Positions 56,113 to 64,000 of a stretch of 64,000 nucleotides of DNA are shown here, in pieces; position 1 is the stretch's first letter; each line of letters begins with the position of its first letter. The position numbers and the translations under genes were made by a program. The notes under the pieces are model-generated. The model saw only the letters and a list, made by a program, of their open reading frames with translations. It was not told the origin of the DNA and made no database searches. The stretch is from Bryobacterales bacterium (GTDB taxonomy: Bacteria > Acidobacteriota > Terriglobia > Bryobacterales > Bryobacteraceae). Location of the stretch: positions 62,001-126,000 of the forward strand of contig JADJWL010000006.1 in NCBI GenBank assembly GCA_016716385.1. Direction: 5' to 3'.

Positions 56113-58137
56113 CTACAGTCCCGCGCAGCCGTTCGGCCAGTTCCCCCGCGTGACCGGTCCGGTCTTCGTCAGAGTCATCGGGGGCAGCGGGACGCGGCAG
56201 TCGGTCCAGTAGAAGGGCAGGTCCGGGTGGAACCAGTTGCGGTGGTCGCGCGCCATCCAGCCCTCATCGACCGCGGTCTTCACGGGATCGCCGGTCTTGT
56301 GTCCAAAGAACGCCGCAAGCGCGGCGGCCGCCTCGCGGCGCGTCACCGGAGCGTCGGGTGAAGCGTGAAGGTCGTGCGCGTTGAGCGGGTAGATCCCGCG
56401 GATGGCAGCCCACTGGATCGCCGCGAACCGGGGGTGCGACGGCGGCAGATCGTCGAACCAGACCAGCGGGACGCCCCGCATCGCCAGTTCCTGCTGCACC
56501 TCCGCCGGTTCAGGAAAGCGGCCGCGTTCCAGCGCCAGGCTGGCGATCGTCCCGGCCGACTCCCCAGCGTTCCATTCAATCGGATGCAGGCGGAAGGCGC
56601 CGTTGGTGAGGTGCGTCACGCCGATCGTCTTGCCCGACGCAAGCAGGTTGGTCACCTTCTTCGGCAGCAGCGTGCTCATGGGAAGCTGGAACGGCTTCGG
56701 CATCATCATGCGGCCGCGCTCGTTGGCGCCGCACGGATGAATATCGACCATGTAGAATCCGGTCCCGACCGAATCGCCGAACCACTTCGCGCGCACGCCG
56801 GTCTGGTACTCGTCGACAATATCCTGCTCCACCACGCGCCCCTGAGCGATCAGCCGCCGCGACTCGCGGATGTAGGGGTACTTCGACAAGCCGTCGGCCG
56901 TGCCCATCACCTCGGGACGCAGCATCAGCTCCGGGTAGCCCTTGCCCTTGCCGTCATCGCGCGCGAGGTCCGTCTGGAGCCAGTGGAGGAACGCGAGCGA
57001 GACGCGCTTGGCCTGCTGGAGCACGCGCGCCGTATCGAGCGGCGTGCGGTCGAGCAAAGATTCGTCGTGGTAGTCCTGGCGCGGCCAGTTGATCAGCGCC
57101 AGTTCGCGCGGACCGCCGGGCTGCGCGAAATTCGCCGCCCGCAGCAGGCGCCGCCACGTGAAGAACGGGCGGGGAGACTGGTTGTTCGGAATCGGCGGCT
57201 CCTCGCCGAACATCACGTACTGCACGCGGCCCTTCCAGCCCAGCTCCTCCGGGTAGTTCAGCAGGAAGCTGAACGGCTGGCCGTCGCGGAACCGCTCGTA
57301 CTCCGGCGGCTTGGCGACGCGGTGCGATTCGCCGGGCCGGTGCTCGATCGCAAACGGATATGTGAAGCTCTGGACGCAAGCGGGGTTCGCCTCGGCGGCC
57401 GCGTGCGGTTCGTTCGTGTCGTTCTTCGCCTCCGAGCCCACCACGTAGGGGACGCCCGCCAGCGGGAGCAGGTCGCCCGCCTCGGTCGCATCCAGCACCC
57501 AGCGTGGACGGAAGCGGGTGACCTCACGGGTCTCGAAGTTGTACGCATGGGCCGCACGGATGGCGCCGCCCCGGATTTCCAGGTTGAAGATCTGTGTGCG
57601 CAGGTAGAGCTTGACGCGGTACGGCGCCAGCATCTCTTCGAGCACCCGCACGCCGACGCGGGGCTCAAAGCACAAGGAGGACACGTAGCAGCCGCCGGGA
57701 TTCAGATTCTCCATCGCGGCCGCGGCCGGCGTGAGCATCGTGTACCGGCGGTAGTGATCGCGGATGCGGCGCCGCATCTCAGCGTAGAGGTGCGTGACGC
57801 CGGTGAGTTCGATGAACTTGTTCTCGTCGAGCGCGGACACTCCGCCGGCGGTCATCTGCCCGCCGATCCAGCTTGTCTCTTCGGTCATGCAGACCGCATG
57901 CCCGCGCGACGCCGCGGCGATCGCGGCGGACACGCCGCCCATGCCCGCGCCCACCACGAGGACGTCGCAGGCGATTTCGGGAGGCGTCGCAGGCACGGTC
58001 ACCTGCCGCAGGAACGACGCCGGGTCACCCTCGGCGCGGACGCTCTCGACATCCACCAGCGTGTGGGTCTGCGCGGCGAGCGATGCCGCGCACAGCAGCG
58101 TCAATACCGAATAGCGAGTTGTGGCGTGGAGATCCAT
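56113..58137 (-). CDS. Exported FAD-dependent oxidoreductase
   Basis: The 674-residue protein has a signal peptide (about 1-22, ending SLAAQT) and an FAD-binding fold of the FAD_oxidored (PF12831) type. The dinucleotide loop is CDVLVVGAGMGGVSAAIAAA, followed by MTEETSWIGGQMTAGG. Later come RWVLDATEAGDLLPLAG and LLASGKTIGVTHLTNG, and a C-terminal region of unknown role. Exported members are common in Acidobacteria and Planctomycetes and act on unknown sugars or acids. It is 12 nt upstream of queD and overlaps the next upstream gene by 37 nt. Confidence 0.87.
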   Translation of the reverse strand: MDLHATTRYSVLTLLCAASLAAQTHTLVDVESVRAEGDPASFLRQVTVPATPPEIACDVLVVGAGMGGVSAAIAAASRGHAVCMTEETSWIGGQMTAGGVSALDENKFIELTGVTHLYAEMRRRIRDHYRRYTMLTPAAAAMENLNPGGCYVSSLCFEPRVGVRVLEEMLAPYRVKLYLRTQIFNLEIRGGAIRAAHAYNFETREVTRFRPRWVLDATEAGDLLPLAGVPYVVGSEAKNDTNEPHAAAEANPACVQSFTYPFAIEHRPGESHRVAKPPEYERFRDGQPFSFLLNYPEELGWKGRVQYVMFGEEPPIPNNQSPRPFFTWRRLLRAANFAQPGGPRELALINWPRQDYHDESLLDRTPLDTARVLQQAKRVSLAFLHWLQTDLARDDGKGKGYPELMLRPEVMGTADGLSKYPYIRESRRLIAQGRVVEQDIVDEYQTGVRAKWFGDSVGTGFYMVDIHPCGANERGRMMMPKPFQLPMSTLLPKKVTNLLASGKTIGVTHLTNGAFRLHPIEWNAGESAGTIASLALERGRFPEPAEVQQELAMRGVPLVWFDDLPPSHPRFAAIQWAAIRGIYPLNAHDLHASPDAPVTRREAAAALAAFFGHKTGDPVKTAVDEGWMARDHRNWFHPDLPFYWTDCRVPLPPMTLTKTGPVTRGNWPNGCAGL

Positions 58138-59261
58138 TTCTGTCCCTGAAGGCGTGATTCAAGCGCGTACAGCAGAATACCCGTGGAAAGATACGTTCGT
58201 TCCATTAGGTTCGCTGGGCGTCCGCTGAGGACGAGGTCCTCGAAGTCGCGCACCATGAAGCCCCAATGATTGTGGTTGTAAAGCTGGATGTAGAAGCAGG
58301 ACGAGTGCGGCTCGGCGCGGCCCTTCTCGCGCGCCGCGAACAGGTAGTCGCGCGCCTGCCCGTCGAGGTTGAGCACCGTGCCCTTGAGGCCGTCCCGATA
58401 CTTCACCTGGATCGCCGCCAGCGGAAAGCGCTGCTTGTCCGGCGGCGGATTCACGCGGCGGGAGAGCGCGGCCTCCATCAGGTCGCGCGACCAGTCCCCG
58501 CGCCTGGCCAACTCCCACACTTCCTCGCCCTCTACGCAGCGCACCGCCTCGACGCCCGTCTCGCCGCCCCCGCGGCGCTCCGCCATCGCCTGCATCAGTT
58601 CGATGGCGTGGTAACCGTGCTCTTCGATGTCGCTGAAGCTCACGGCCAGCAGTTCTTCGAGCTGAACGCCGCCGGGGAACTGCAGCGGCGGGCGGCGCCA
58701 GGTGAGCGGCAGCGTCGACCCGCACATGAACGGGATGCGCATTTCCTTCACGCGCCGGTACATCTTCTCGGCGTCGCCCCACTCGTAGGCGAAGTACTTG
58801 TCGTTGAACAGCGGCACGACGCGCCCGTCCTCGCGCATGACGGTGGTCGCCTGGTCGAAAAACTTCCAGCGCGGGTACATGATGTTGCCGCGCGGTGTCC
58901 GTGGGTAGTTGCCGTGCTCGCCGATGATCGCGACGCCATCCACCGCGATCTTCGAGCCACCCAGCCGCATCGCTCCGGCAATGGACGGATAGATCGTGAC
59001 GCCATATTCTTCCGCCTGCTCGCGCGCCATGTCGTTGACCGGGAACTGGTCGACGTAGAGGGACGCCACATCGACGGCCGGCTGATAGCTCTTGCCGTTC
59101 AGCCGGTAGCCGAAGAGCAGCCGTCCCATGAACACGTCGGCGTGGGAGTTCGGGAAGTAGGTGTTCAGAATGCACGCCACTCGAGGACGCCCCCTCCGGG
59201 CGGGAGTCTGGGCGCCGGCCGCCAGCGCGGGCGCCGCGAGAAAATGCCGTCGCTTGATCAT
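58101..59261 (-). CDS. Exported protein of unknown function (twin-arginine signal)
   Basis: The 386-residue protein has a twin-arginine-like signal (IKRRHFLAAPALAAGAQ), then a Rossmann-like start RPRVACILNTYFPNSHADVFMG and the segment GVTIYPSIAGAMRLGG. Asp, His and Glu residues recur (IIGEHGNYPRTP, EEHGYHAIELMQ, LYNHNHWGFMVRDFEDLV). It looks like a family common in exported operons with FAD or Gfo/Idh enzymes, but I cannot name it. It probably heads the minus-strand operon with the FAD oxidoreductase, which overlaps its 3' end. Confidence 0.68.
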   Translation of the reverse strand: MIKRRHFLAAPALAAGAQTPARRGRPRVACILNTYFPNSHADVFMGRLLFGYRLNGKSYQPAVDVASLYVDQFPVNDMAREQAEEYGVTIYPSIAGAMRLGGSKIAVDGVAIIGEHGNYPRTPRGNIMYPRWKFFDQATTVMREDGRVVPLFNDKYFAYEWGDAEKMYRRVKEMRIPFMCGSTLPLTWRRPPLQFPGGVQLEELLAVSFSDIEEHGYHAIELMQAMAERRGGGETGVEAVRCVEGEEVWELARRGDWSRDLMEAALSRRVNPPPDKQRFPLAAIQVKYRDGLKGTVLNLDGQARDYLFAAREKGRAEPHSSCFYIQLYNHNHWGFMVRDFEDLVLSGRPANLMERTYLSTGILLYALESRLQGQKWISTPQLAIRY

Positions 59262-59307
59262 GCCTGGGCTCGTCTTGACATTGTATAGTGAGGAGTTCAC
59301 CCTTCCA
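59262..59307. promoter_or_regulatory. Divergent promoter region
   Basis: Two -10-like hexamers face outwards and overlap: TACAAT on the minus strand (59285-59280) and TATAGT on the plus strand (59284-59289). They serve the genes starting at 59261 and 59308. No convincing -35 boxes match either. An AGGAG (59291-59295) lies 12 nt before the plus-strand ATG. Confidence 0.35.
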
Positions 59308-60402
59308 ATGCAGATCTCCGAACTCGAAACTCCCGCGCTTCTCATTGACCTCGACATCTTCGAGCGGAACCTGAAGCGCGCCGCCGATTACACGCGGCAA
59401 CACGGCCTGCGGCTGCGGCCGCACACCAAGACGCACAAGGTGCCGGAAGTGGGCCGGCGGCAGATCGAATCCGGCGCCGTCGGGCTGACGGTCGCCAAGG
59501 TCGGCGAGGCCGAAGTGATGCTCCGCTCCGGCACCCCGGACCTGCTCGTCGCCTACCCGGTGATCGGCGCATCGAAACTGCGCCGTCTGGCCGAGGTCGC
59601 GCGACAGACGCGCGTCACGGTCGCGCTCGATAGCGAGGAGGCGGCGCGCAGCCTGTCCACAGCGGCTGTGGAGCAAGGCGTCGGGTTTGGCGTGCTGGCC
59701 GAAATGGACGTCGGGCTCGGCCGCGTCGGCGTCACGCCGGGGCCGGACGTTGTGGCCCTGGCGAAGTTCCTTCAAAGCCTGCCCGGGCTCTCCTTCGAGG
59801 GGATTACGTTCTATCCCGGCCACATCAAGAAAGCCGGCGAGGACGGCGCGTCGGACGAGGCTAGACTCTCGCAGACGGTGCGCGGGGTTCTCGACCTGTT
59901 GAGGCACGACGGCATTGTGCCGAACATCGTCAGCGGCGGGTCGACGCCGAGCCTGTTCGACTGCCACACGGTCGACGGGCTCACGGAGATCCGGCCCGGT
60001 ACGTATGTCTACAACGACGTGAACACGGTCGTCAGCGGCGCGTGCACGTTCGACGACTGCGCGGTGTCGATCCTGGTGACGGTGGTCTCGACGGCGCGTC
60101 CGAACCAGATGATCATTGACGGCGGGTCGAAGACGTTTTCGTCCGACCGGCTGGTGGGATCGACCGCGCTGAGCTTTGGGCGGCTGGTGGAGGCGCCCGG
60201 AGCGGTGTTCTGCAACATGAACGAGGAGCACGGCTACGTCAACCTCGAGAAGGCCGAGCGCCGCTTCGCCGTGGGCGACCGGGTCCGGATGATCCCGAAC
60301 CACGTCTGCGCGGCAGTGAATCTGCACGAAAACGTCTACGGCGTGCGGAACGGCACGGTGGAAGTGACGTGGCAAGTCGAGGGGCGGGGCAAGCTGCAAT
60401 AG
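59308..60402 (+). CDS. D-threonine-aldolase / D-serine-dehydratase-like PLP enzyme (DSD1 family)
   Basis: The 364-residue enzyme has the alanine-racemase-type barrel with Lys41 as PLP lysine in RLRPHTKTHKVPE. It also has GLTVAKVGEAEVM, FYPGHIKKAG, VSGGSTPS and the C-terminal zinc site (EEHGYV, then NHVCAA with His and Cys). The family includes D-threonine aldolases and D-serine dehydratases that act on D-amino acids with beta-hydroxyl groups. The ATG at 59308 starts the usual ELETPALLIDLD. Substrate choice between D-serine and D-threonine types is not settled by sequence alone. Confidence 0.9.
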   Translation: MQISELETPALLIDLDIFERNLKRAADYTRQHGLRLRPHTKTHKVPEVGRRQIESGAVGLTVAKVGEAEVMLRSGTPDLLVAYPVIGASKLRRLAEVARQTRVTVALDSEEAARSLSTAAVEQGVGFGVLAEMDVGLGRVGVTPGPDVVALAKFLQSLPGLSFEGITFYPGHIKKAGEDGASDEARLSQTVRGVLDLLRHDGIVPNIVSGGSTPSLFDCHTVDGLTEIRPGTYVYNDVNTVVSGACTFDDCAVSILVTVVSTARPNQMIIDGGSKTFSSDRLVGSTALSFGRLVEAPGAVFCNMNEEHGYVNLEKAERRFAVGDRVRMIPNHVCAAVNLHENVYGVRNGTVEVTWQVEGRGKLQ

Positions 60403-60465
60403 CTTGCGTCAATTCTGTGCGGGTTCCGGGGAGCAACCGACCGGGACCGCAATCCCAGAAAGCAG

Positions 60466-60501
60466 AAGGGCGGGGCAAGCTCCAGGAGCCGCCCCGCCCT
60501 T
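60466..60501. terminator. Bidirectional terminator hairpin
   Basis: AAGGGCGGGGC (60466-60476) pairs with GCCCCGCCCTT (60491-60501), and GCTCC (60479-60483) with GGAGC (60485-60489) forms an inner stem. It lies between two converging genes and is strong enough to stop transcription both ways. The flanking T content is modest. Confidence 0.68.
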
Positions 60502-60520
60502 CCAGTTAGTCTTAGATCTA

Positions 60521-60829
60521 CTACATCTTGATCGAGTCGACAGTGATCTTCTCGCCTTCGAGCTTCCCGGCGACGGTCACCTTATGACCCGCGTGCTGTT
60601 TCGCCTTGTCCTGGGCGCTCAACTGGTAGATCTTGCCACCCGAAACAAGCACGAGGTTGGCGCCCTTGCCGGCGCAGCCCTTGGCGCAACCGGCGTGAGC
60701 ATCACTCTCAGCCTTGGCCGTGTCCTTCTTGGCACAGCCTTCGTCTGAGATGTACCCGGTCCACTCGCCGGCCATCGCGCTAAACGCGAAGAGCGCGGCC
60801 AACATCAACATCAAAGAGAATTTCTTCAA
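60521..60829 (-). CDS. Small secreted cysteine-containing protein
   Basis: The 102-residue product has a signal peptide (about 1-19, ending SAMAGEW). It then has a WTGYISDEGCAKK segment, the tight GCAKGCAGKG stretch, and a beta-rich end with HAGHKVTVAGKLEG. The TTG at 60829 has GGAGG 6 nt upstream and is chosen over longer frames. Similar small proteins with a ...ISDxxC...C...C layout are common in Acidobacteria and may be OB-fold-like; metal binding is possible. Function unknown. Confidence 0.7.
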   Translation of the reverse strand: MKKFSLMLMLAALFAFSAMAGEWTGYISDEGCAKKDTAKAESDAHAGCAKGCAGKGANLVLVSGGKIYQLSAQDKAKQHAGHKVTVAGKLEGEKITVDSIKM

Positions 60830-60952
60830 GGCAAGCCTCCTCAAGCTAGCTTTCGAAACCGTTCTCGCATTATAGCAGGAGTCGAAGCGCCGGACGCAAG
60901 AGACCGCGCTTGGGCACCAGCGTGCATCAGATACGGCGAGGAGGTGACTCAA

Positions 60953-61801
60953 ATGGCGCTTCGCCGTACGGTTCCCGCGGCTCTCGCGGCCGCGTTGCTT
61001 CTCATTCTGACGTCATGCTCGACCGGTCCCGCGCCCCCGGCCAAGGGTTCGCCGGAGTTCCTGTGGCTGGCCGCCCAGGAGACCTTCCGCACCGGTGACT
61101 ACGAGCGGGCGGCCGATCACCTGGAGGCTTTGACCAAGACAGACAACGAGTTCCGGTCCAAAGCGGTGGCCATGAAGTTCGTCCTTCTGGCAGGCATCGC
61201 CGAGGGCTACATGGACTTGGCTGAGCACTACGAGTTCGGCGCCCGGGCGAACAAAGCCAATCCCACGCCATTCCGGAAGATGGTCATCGAGAACCGGACG
61301 CACGCCTCGCGCGAGGCTGTCCGGCTGGCCGAACTCGCCGGCCGCCTTGCGGAAATCACACCAGCGGGTGAAATCACCCTGGACTTTCCCGCACCGCGGG
61401 GCAGCGCCGCCATGCCGCCGGTCCTGCTGGCCGCGGCCAAAGGGACACTGCCCAGTGCCGCTGAGGCCGAGCAGGTGAGGAAGACCGCCATCGAGCGCGG
61501 CGTGCTGTTGGCGGTCTGCCGCAGCGCCGGCGCGCCGAAGGATGCGGCCAAAATGCACGAGACGTTCAAGGCGCCCCCGGTCACGGTCAAAGTTTCGCAG
61601 TTCGCGCTTGGCGCGGCCGAAGCCTACTTTGTCACGTCCCAGTTGTTCAGCCGCCAGAAGCTGGATTTGCCCGACCGTGAGCGGATCTTCCTCGAGAGCG
61701 CACAGCGCTTCCTCGACAAGGCCGACGCGGGTGACAGCCGCGCCAAGGACCTGAAGAAACAACTGGAAGCGGCCCACAAGCAGCTCAGCCGCCGCACCTG
61801 A
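60953..61801 (+). CDS. Lipoprotein with TPR-like helices
   Basis: The 282-residue protein has a lipoprotein signal (about 1-19, LLLILTSC box, lipid Cys near residue 22). Helical repeats follow, beginning GSPEFLWLAAQETFRTGDYERAADHLEAL. The start follows a near-perfect GGAGGTGA (60940-60947) by 5 nt, the strongest ribosome-binding site in the window, so high expression is likely. Partner unknown; such proteins often scaffold envelope complexes. Confidence 0.78.
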   Translation: MALRRTVPAALAAALLLILTSCSTGPAPPAKGSPEFLWLAAQETFRTGDYERAADHLEALTKTDNEFRSKAVAMKFVLLAGIAEGYMDLAEHYEFGARANKANPTPFRKMVIENRTHASREAVRLAELAGRLAEITPAGEITLDFPAPRGSAAMPPVLLAAAKGTLPSAAEAEQVRKTAIERGVLLAVCRSAGAPKDAAKMHETFKAPPVTVKVSQFALGAAEAYFVTSQLFSRQKLDLPDRERIFLESAQRFLDKADAGDSRAKDLKKQLEAAHKQLSRRT

Positions 61802-61804
61802 CCC

Positions 61805-62263
61805 ATGGCGGACCTGAACCGCGGTGCCATCGAGGCGTTTCTTGAGGCGAAGCGCTTTGCGTTTGTCGGTGTATCGCGCGACGCGCGGGACTTCAGCCGC
61901 CACGTGTTCCGCGCATTCGCCGGGGCCGGCTATGAGCCGGTACCCGTGAATCCGCACGCCTCTGAGATCGAGGGACAGCCTTCGTATCGCACGGTGGGAG
62001 AAATTGCGCCGCCGGTAGATGCCGTCTTCGTGATGACACCGCCCGCCGGGACGCTGGACGCACTCGAGCGGTGCGGCACAGCGTCGATCCGGCGTGTGTG
62101 GCTGTTTCGGGGCGCCGGTCAGGGCGCCGTCTCACCCGAAGTGGTGCGCCTCTGCGAGGAGCGCGGATGGAGCCTGGTGGCCGGGGAGTGCCCGCTGATG
62201 TTCCTCCCCGGCGCCGGTTGGCTGCACCGGATCCACCGGTTCTTCCGCCACCCCGGGTACTAG
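61805..62263 (+). CDS. CoA-binding domain protein (YccU-like)
   Basis: The 152-residue protein has the CoA-binding Rossmann pattern. FAFVGVSRDARDFSRHVFRAFAGAGYEPVPVNPH and VGEIAPPVDAVFVMTPPAGTLDALERCG lead into a C-terminal RRVWLFRGAGQGAVSPEVVRLC. The family (YccU/CoA-binding) lies in the cytoplasm, and its physiological role is unclear. It follows the lipoprotein by 3 nt and converges with the enolase-family gene with a 4-nt overlap. Confidence 0.88.
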   Translation: MADLNRGAIEAFLEAKRFAFVGVSRDARDFSRHVFRAFAGAGYEPVPVNPHASEIEGQPSYRTVGEIAPPVDAVFVMTPPAGTLDALERCGTASIRRVWLFRGAGQGAVSPEVVRLCEERGWSLVAGECPLMFLPGAGWLHRIHRFFRHPGY

Positions 62264-63504
62264 CTGACGACTTCGAAATCCCAGCCGAAGCCAGGCTGGT
62301 CCGAGGGGCGCGTGTAGATGCCTTCCGGTCCGCGCGTCAGTTGATTATCTTCCTCGTAGCGCTGGTAGACTTCCTTCGGTCCGCCCGGCGCCGGCATGAA
62401 CATTTCTGCCCATGGACTGTGCGTCGTCGCCATAATGTAGTGGACGCTGTCCCGCGCGCCGCCGCCGTGGGGGATCACCGGGATGTCGTAGGCAGCGGCC
62501 AATCCGCCGATCCGGCGCAGTTCGGTGAGGCCGCCGCACCAGTGGATGTCCGGCTGCCAGATTTCGGCGCCTTCGGTTTCCAGCAGGCGCCGGAAGCCGT
62601 AGCGTGTGTACTCGTGCTCGCCCGTGACGATGCGCGTCGACTGGATCGCTTTGCGCAGGCGGCCGAATCCTTCGTAGTCGTACGGCTGCAGGCACTCTTC
62701 CATCCAATACACCCGGTACGGCGCGAACATCTCCGCCATCTCGATGGTGTAGCGTTCGGTCCAGGCCATCCAGCAGTCGAGCATGATCTCGCCGTCGGGA
62801 CCCAGCAGCGACCGCGTCCGCTTAACGAGTTCCACGTTCTTTCGCATACCCTCGCGCCCGTCGGCCGGACCGTGCGGGATGGCGAGCTTCAACATCTTGT
62901 AGCCGAACTCGACGTGCTGCTCGAGGTCGTTGCCCGTGCAATAGGCCGGAATCCGGGGCTTCGTGGAACCGCCGAGCAGTTTGTACACCGGCATGCCAGC
63001 GGCCTTGCCGACGATGTCCCACAGCGCCAGGTCCACGCCGCTGATCGCGTTGATCGCGATGCCTTTCTGGCCGTAAGAGAGACTGGAGCGCCACAGGATG
63101 TCCCAGAGGCGCTCGATGTTGAACGGGTCTTCGTTGAGCAGCAACTTGGTGAAGTGCTTCTCCACCACCATGCCGCCGCCCGGACCGCCCTGCCCGTAGC
63201 CCTTGATCCCCTTGTCGGTCGTGATCTCGACCGTGAAACCGCCCATGGCCGGATCGCTCGCCATGAACAGCGAGCGCATCGCCTTGTACTCCGGGTAGAT
63301 CGACATCGGGTTGGCCACTTCGACCCGACCCGTTGACCACGACCCGGGGGCCGGTGTGTACGACGGGACCGGGCGCTTCGGCCGGGTCCGGACGAGGCGG
63401 ACTCCAGTGATCTTGAGGCCGGTCCGCTCGTTCTGGAACGGGAGCGCGGCAGGTGTGGCAAGGGCGGCGGCAGGCGCCATCCGGAACAGATCTCGACGAA
63501 GCAT
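62260..63504 (-). CDS. Enolase-superfamily dehydratase, L-rhamnonate dehydratase-like, with export signal
   Basis: The 414-residue enzyme has a twin-arginine-like start (LRRDLFRMAPAAALATPA) and a mandelate-racemase barrel. Metal-site segments IMLDCWMAW, YWMEECLQPYDYEGF and TGEHEYTRYG, then QPDIHWCGGLTEL and PVIPHGGG, closely follow L-rhamnonate dehydratase. That enzyme removes water from a sugar acid to give the 2-keto-3-deoxy acid. A signal peptide on it is unusual, since the usual enzyme is cytoplasmic. The substrate is inferred from similarity to RhmD. Confidence 0.84.
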   Translation of the reverse strand: MLRRDLFRMAPAAALATPAALPFQNERTGLKITGVRLVRTRPKRPVPSYTPAPGSWSTGRVEVANPMSIYPEYKAMRSLFMASDPAMGGFTVEITTDKGIKGYGQGGPGGGMVVEKHFTKLLLNEDPFNIERLWDILWRSSLSYGQKGIAINAISGVDLALWDIVGKAAGMPVYKLLGGSTKPRIPAYCTGNDLEQHVEFGYKMLKLAIPHGPADGREGMRKNVELVKRTRSLLGPDGEIMLDCWMAWTERYTIEMAEMFAPYRVYWMEECLQPYDYEGFGRLRKAIQSTRIVTGEHEYTRYGFRRLLETEGAEIWQPDIHWCGGLTELRRIGGLAAAYDIPVIPHGGGARDSVHYIMATTHSPWAEMFMPAPGGPKEVYQRYEEDNQLTRGPEGIYTRPSDQPGFGWDFEVVS

Positions 63505-63558
63505 CGCAGGTTCTCCTTGGGCACGATATCACGCTTCCGGCCGAGCGAGGAAGCGATC

Positions 63559-63588
63559 TTGACAGCAATACCAACCAGTCGGTATGAT
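63559..63588 (+). promoter_or_regulatory. Strong sigma-70 promoter for tetR
   Basis: TTGACA (63559-63564) and TATGAT (63583-63588) are separated by 18 bp. The -35 box is perfect and the -10 box has one mismatch. Transcription would start near 63595, giving a leader of about 17 nt. Both operator palindromes overlap it. Confidence 0.78.
63568..63585. promoter_or_regulatory. TetR operator site 1
   Basis: ATACCAACCAGTCGGTAT is a nearly perfect inverted repeat with matching ATACC and GGTAT ends. It lies between the -35 and -10 boxes, partly covering the -10, so a bound repressor would block RNA polymerase. Confidence 0.65.
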
Positions 63589-63604
63589 ACCAACTAGTTG
63601 GTCT
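63587..63604. promoter_or_regulatory. TetR operator site 2
   Basis: ATACCAACTAGTTGGTCT contains the perfect 14-bp palindrome ACCAACTAGTTGGT (63589-63602). It is 19 bp downstream of site 1, start to start, and covers the transcription start. Two similar sites this far apart suit cooperative binding by two dimers. Confidence 0.68.
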
Positions 63605-63611
63605 AGCCTGA

Positions 63612-64000
63612 TGACTGCTTCCGCGACGGACTCGAAAACGAAGCTTCTCGATGCCGCCCTGCGGGTCTTCCGCGAAAAGGGATACAACGATTCGACGGTC
63701 GACGACCTGTGCCGTTCCGCGGGTGTAACGAAAGGCAGCTTCTTTCACCACTTCTCGAGCAAGGAAGATTTGGCGCTGGCTGCCGTTTCCCACTGGAATG
63801 CGGTGACGGGCTCGTTATTTGCGGGCGCACCGTACCAGCAACTCGCGGATCCGCGCAGCAAACTGCTGGCCTACATCGACTTCCGCGCCGCGTTGATCCA
63901 GGGAGCGGCACCGGAGTTCACCTGTCTGCTCGGGACGCTGGTGCAGGAGACGTTCGAGACCCACCCCGCGATCCGCGAGGCCTGCTGGTCCGGCATCGAG
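63612..64000 (+). CDS. TetR/AcrR-family transcriptional regulator (partial)
   Basis: The gene runs off the window end, and 129 codons are visible. The N-terminal helix-turn-helix is clear: TKLLDAALRVFREKGYNDSTV, DLCRSAGVTKGSFFHHF, SSKEDLALAAV. The following helices begin the ligand-binding part (AYIDFRAALIQGAAPEFTCLLG). TetR proteins usually repress until a small molecule binds. Two operators over its own promoter argue for autorepression. It is divergent from the enolase-family gene, which it could also control. Confidence 0.9.

Noticed and set aside
56365..58149. Long plus-strand open frame opposite the FAD oxidoreductase
   Set aside because: It mirrors a clear FAD enzyme on the minus strand and has no recognisable motif.
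59275..59289. TTGACA close to TATAGT as a promoter for the D-threonine-aldolase-like gene
   Set aside because: The boxes are only 3 bp apart.

Overview
This 64 kb window is a high-GC bacterial chromosome segment with dense genes, short intergenic gaps and many 4-nt start/stop overlaps. The gene families suggest an Acidobacteriota genome of the Solibacter/Bryobacter type. They include twin-arginine-exported Gfo/Idh oxidoreductases, SMP-30 lactonases, sulfatases, a CehA-like metallohydrolase, a PEGA-domain kinase and an HPr-free set of ordinary housekeeping genes. The taxonomic call is inference from gene content, because no rRNA or tRNA gene is present. I saw no insertion sequence, phage module or CRISPR array.

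Layout. 1-1885 is the end of a flagellar cluster (flbD, motA, motB). 1866-5145 is a minus-strand rpsO-pnp-lipoprotein group. 5254-9636 carries two exported amidohydrolases and an exported oxidoreductase. 9612-16224 is a minus-strand run with ackA, a lipoprotein, a POTRA-only protein, a fused ABC exporter permease and uvrC. 16250-20818 holds a TPR protein, an HU-like/TIR gene pair, a cysteine-free Rrf2 regulator with cysK, a VOC protein and an OmpH/Skp chaperone. 20744-29753 is core metabolism and information processing: plsC, folC, accD, rlmH, rsfS, a flippase-like protein, dnaG, rpoD and dcd. 29759-36323 is uvrA followed by two exported hydrolases. 36399-45882 contains clpX, lon, engB, rho, a HAD phosphatase, a phosphoesterase and a GDPD. 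46063-50667 has a PEGA-domain Ser/Thr kinase and a three-gene toxin/immunity-like operon. 50682-63504 is an accessory catabolic zone: sugar-acid dehydratases, lactonase, sulfatase, FAD oxidoreductase, a D-threonine-aldolase-like enzyme and queD. The window ends inside a TetR-family regulator preceded by a well-formed promoter and tandem operators.

How the genes work together. The core blocks cover replication and transcription initiation (dnaG-rpoD), protein quality control (clpX-lon), nucleotide excision repair (uvrA and uvrC, apart), RNA decay and termination (pnp, rho), and ribosome maturation (rlmH, rsfS, engB). The exported enzymes point to a life spent degrading plant or microbial polysaccharides and scavenging sugar acids.

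The most interesting parts are these: (1) the ATGA-coupled operon 48177-50667, which joins a small T6SS-neighbour-type protein, a coiled-coil protein with a deaminase-like or zinc-binding Cys-rich end, and a SUKH-type immunity protein; (2) the HU-like plus HU-TIR gene pair at 16626-17391; (3) an O-antigen-export permease fused to a Wzt-C-like domain; (4) a lower-GC patch inside dnaG; (5) tandem operators over the tetR promoter; and (6) repeated TANNNT elements placed 6-7 nt before start codons, suggesting leaderless transcripts.
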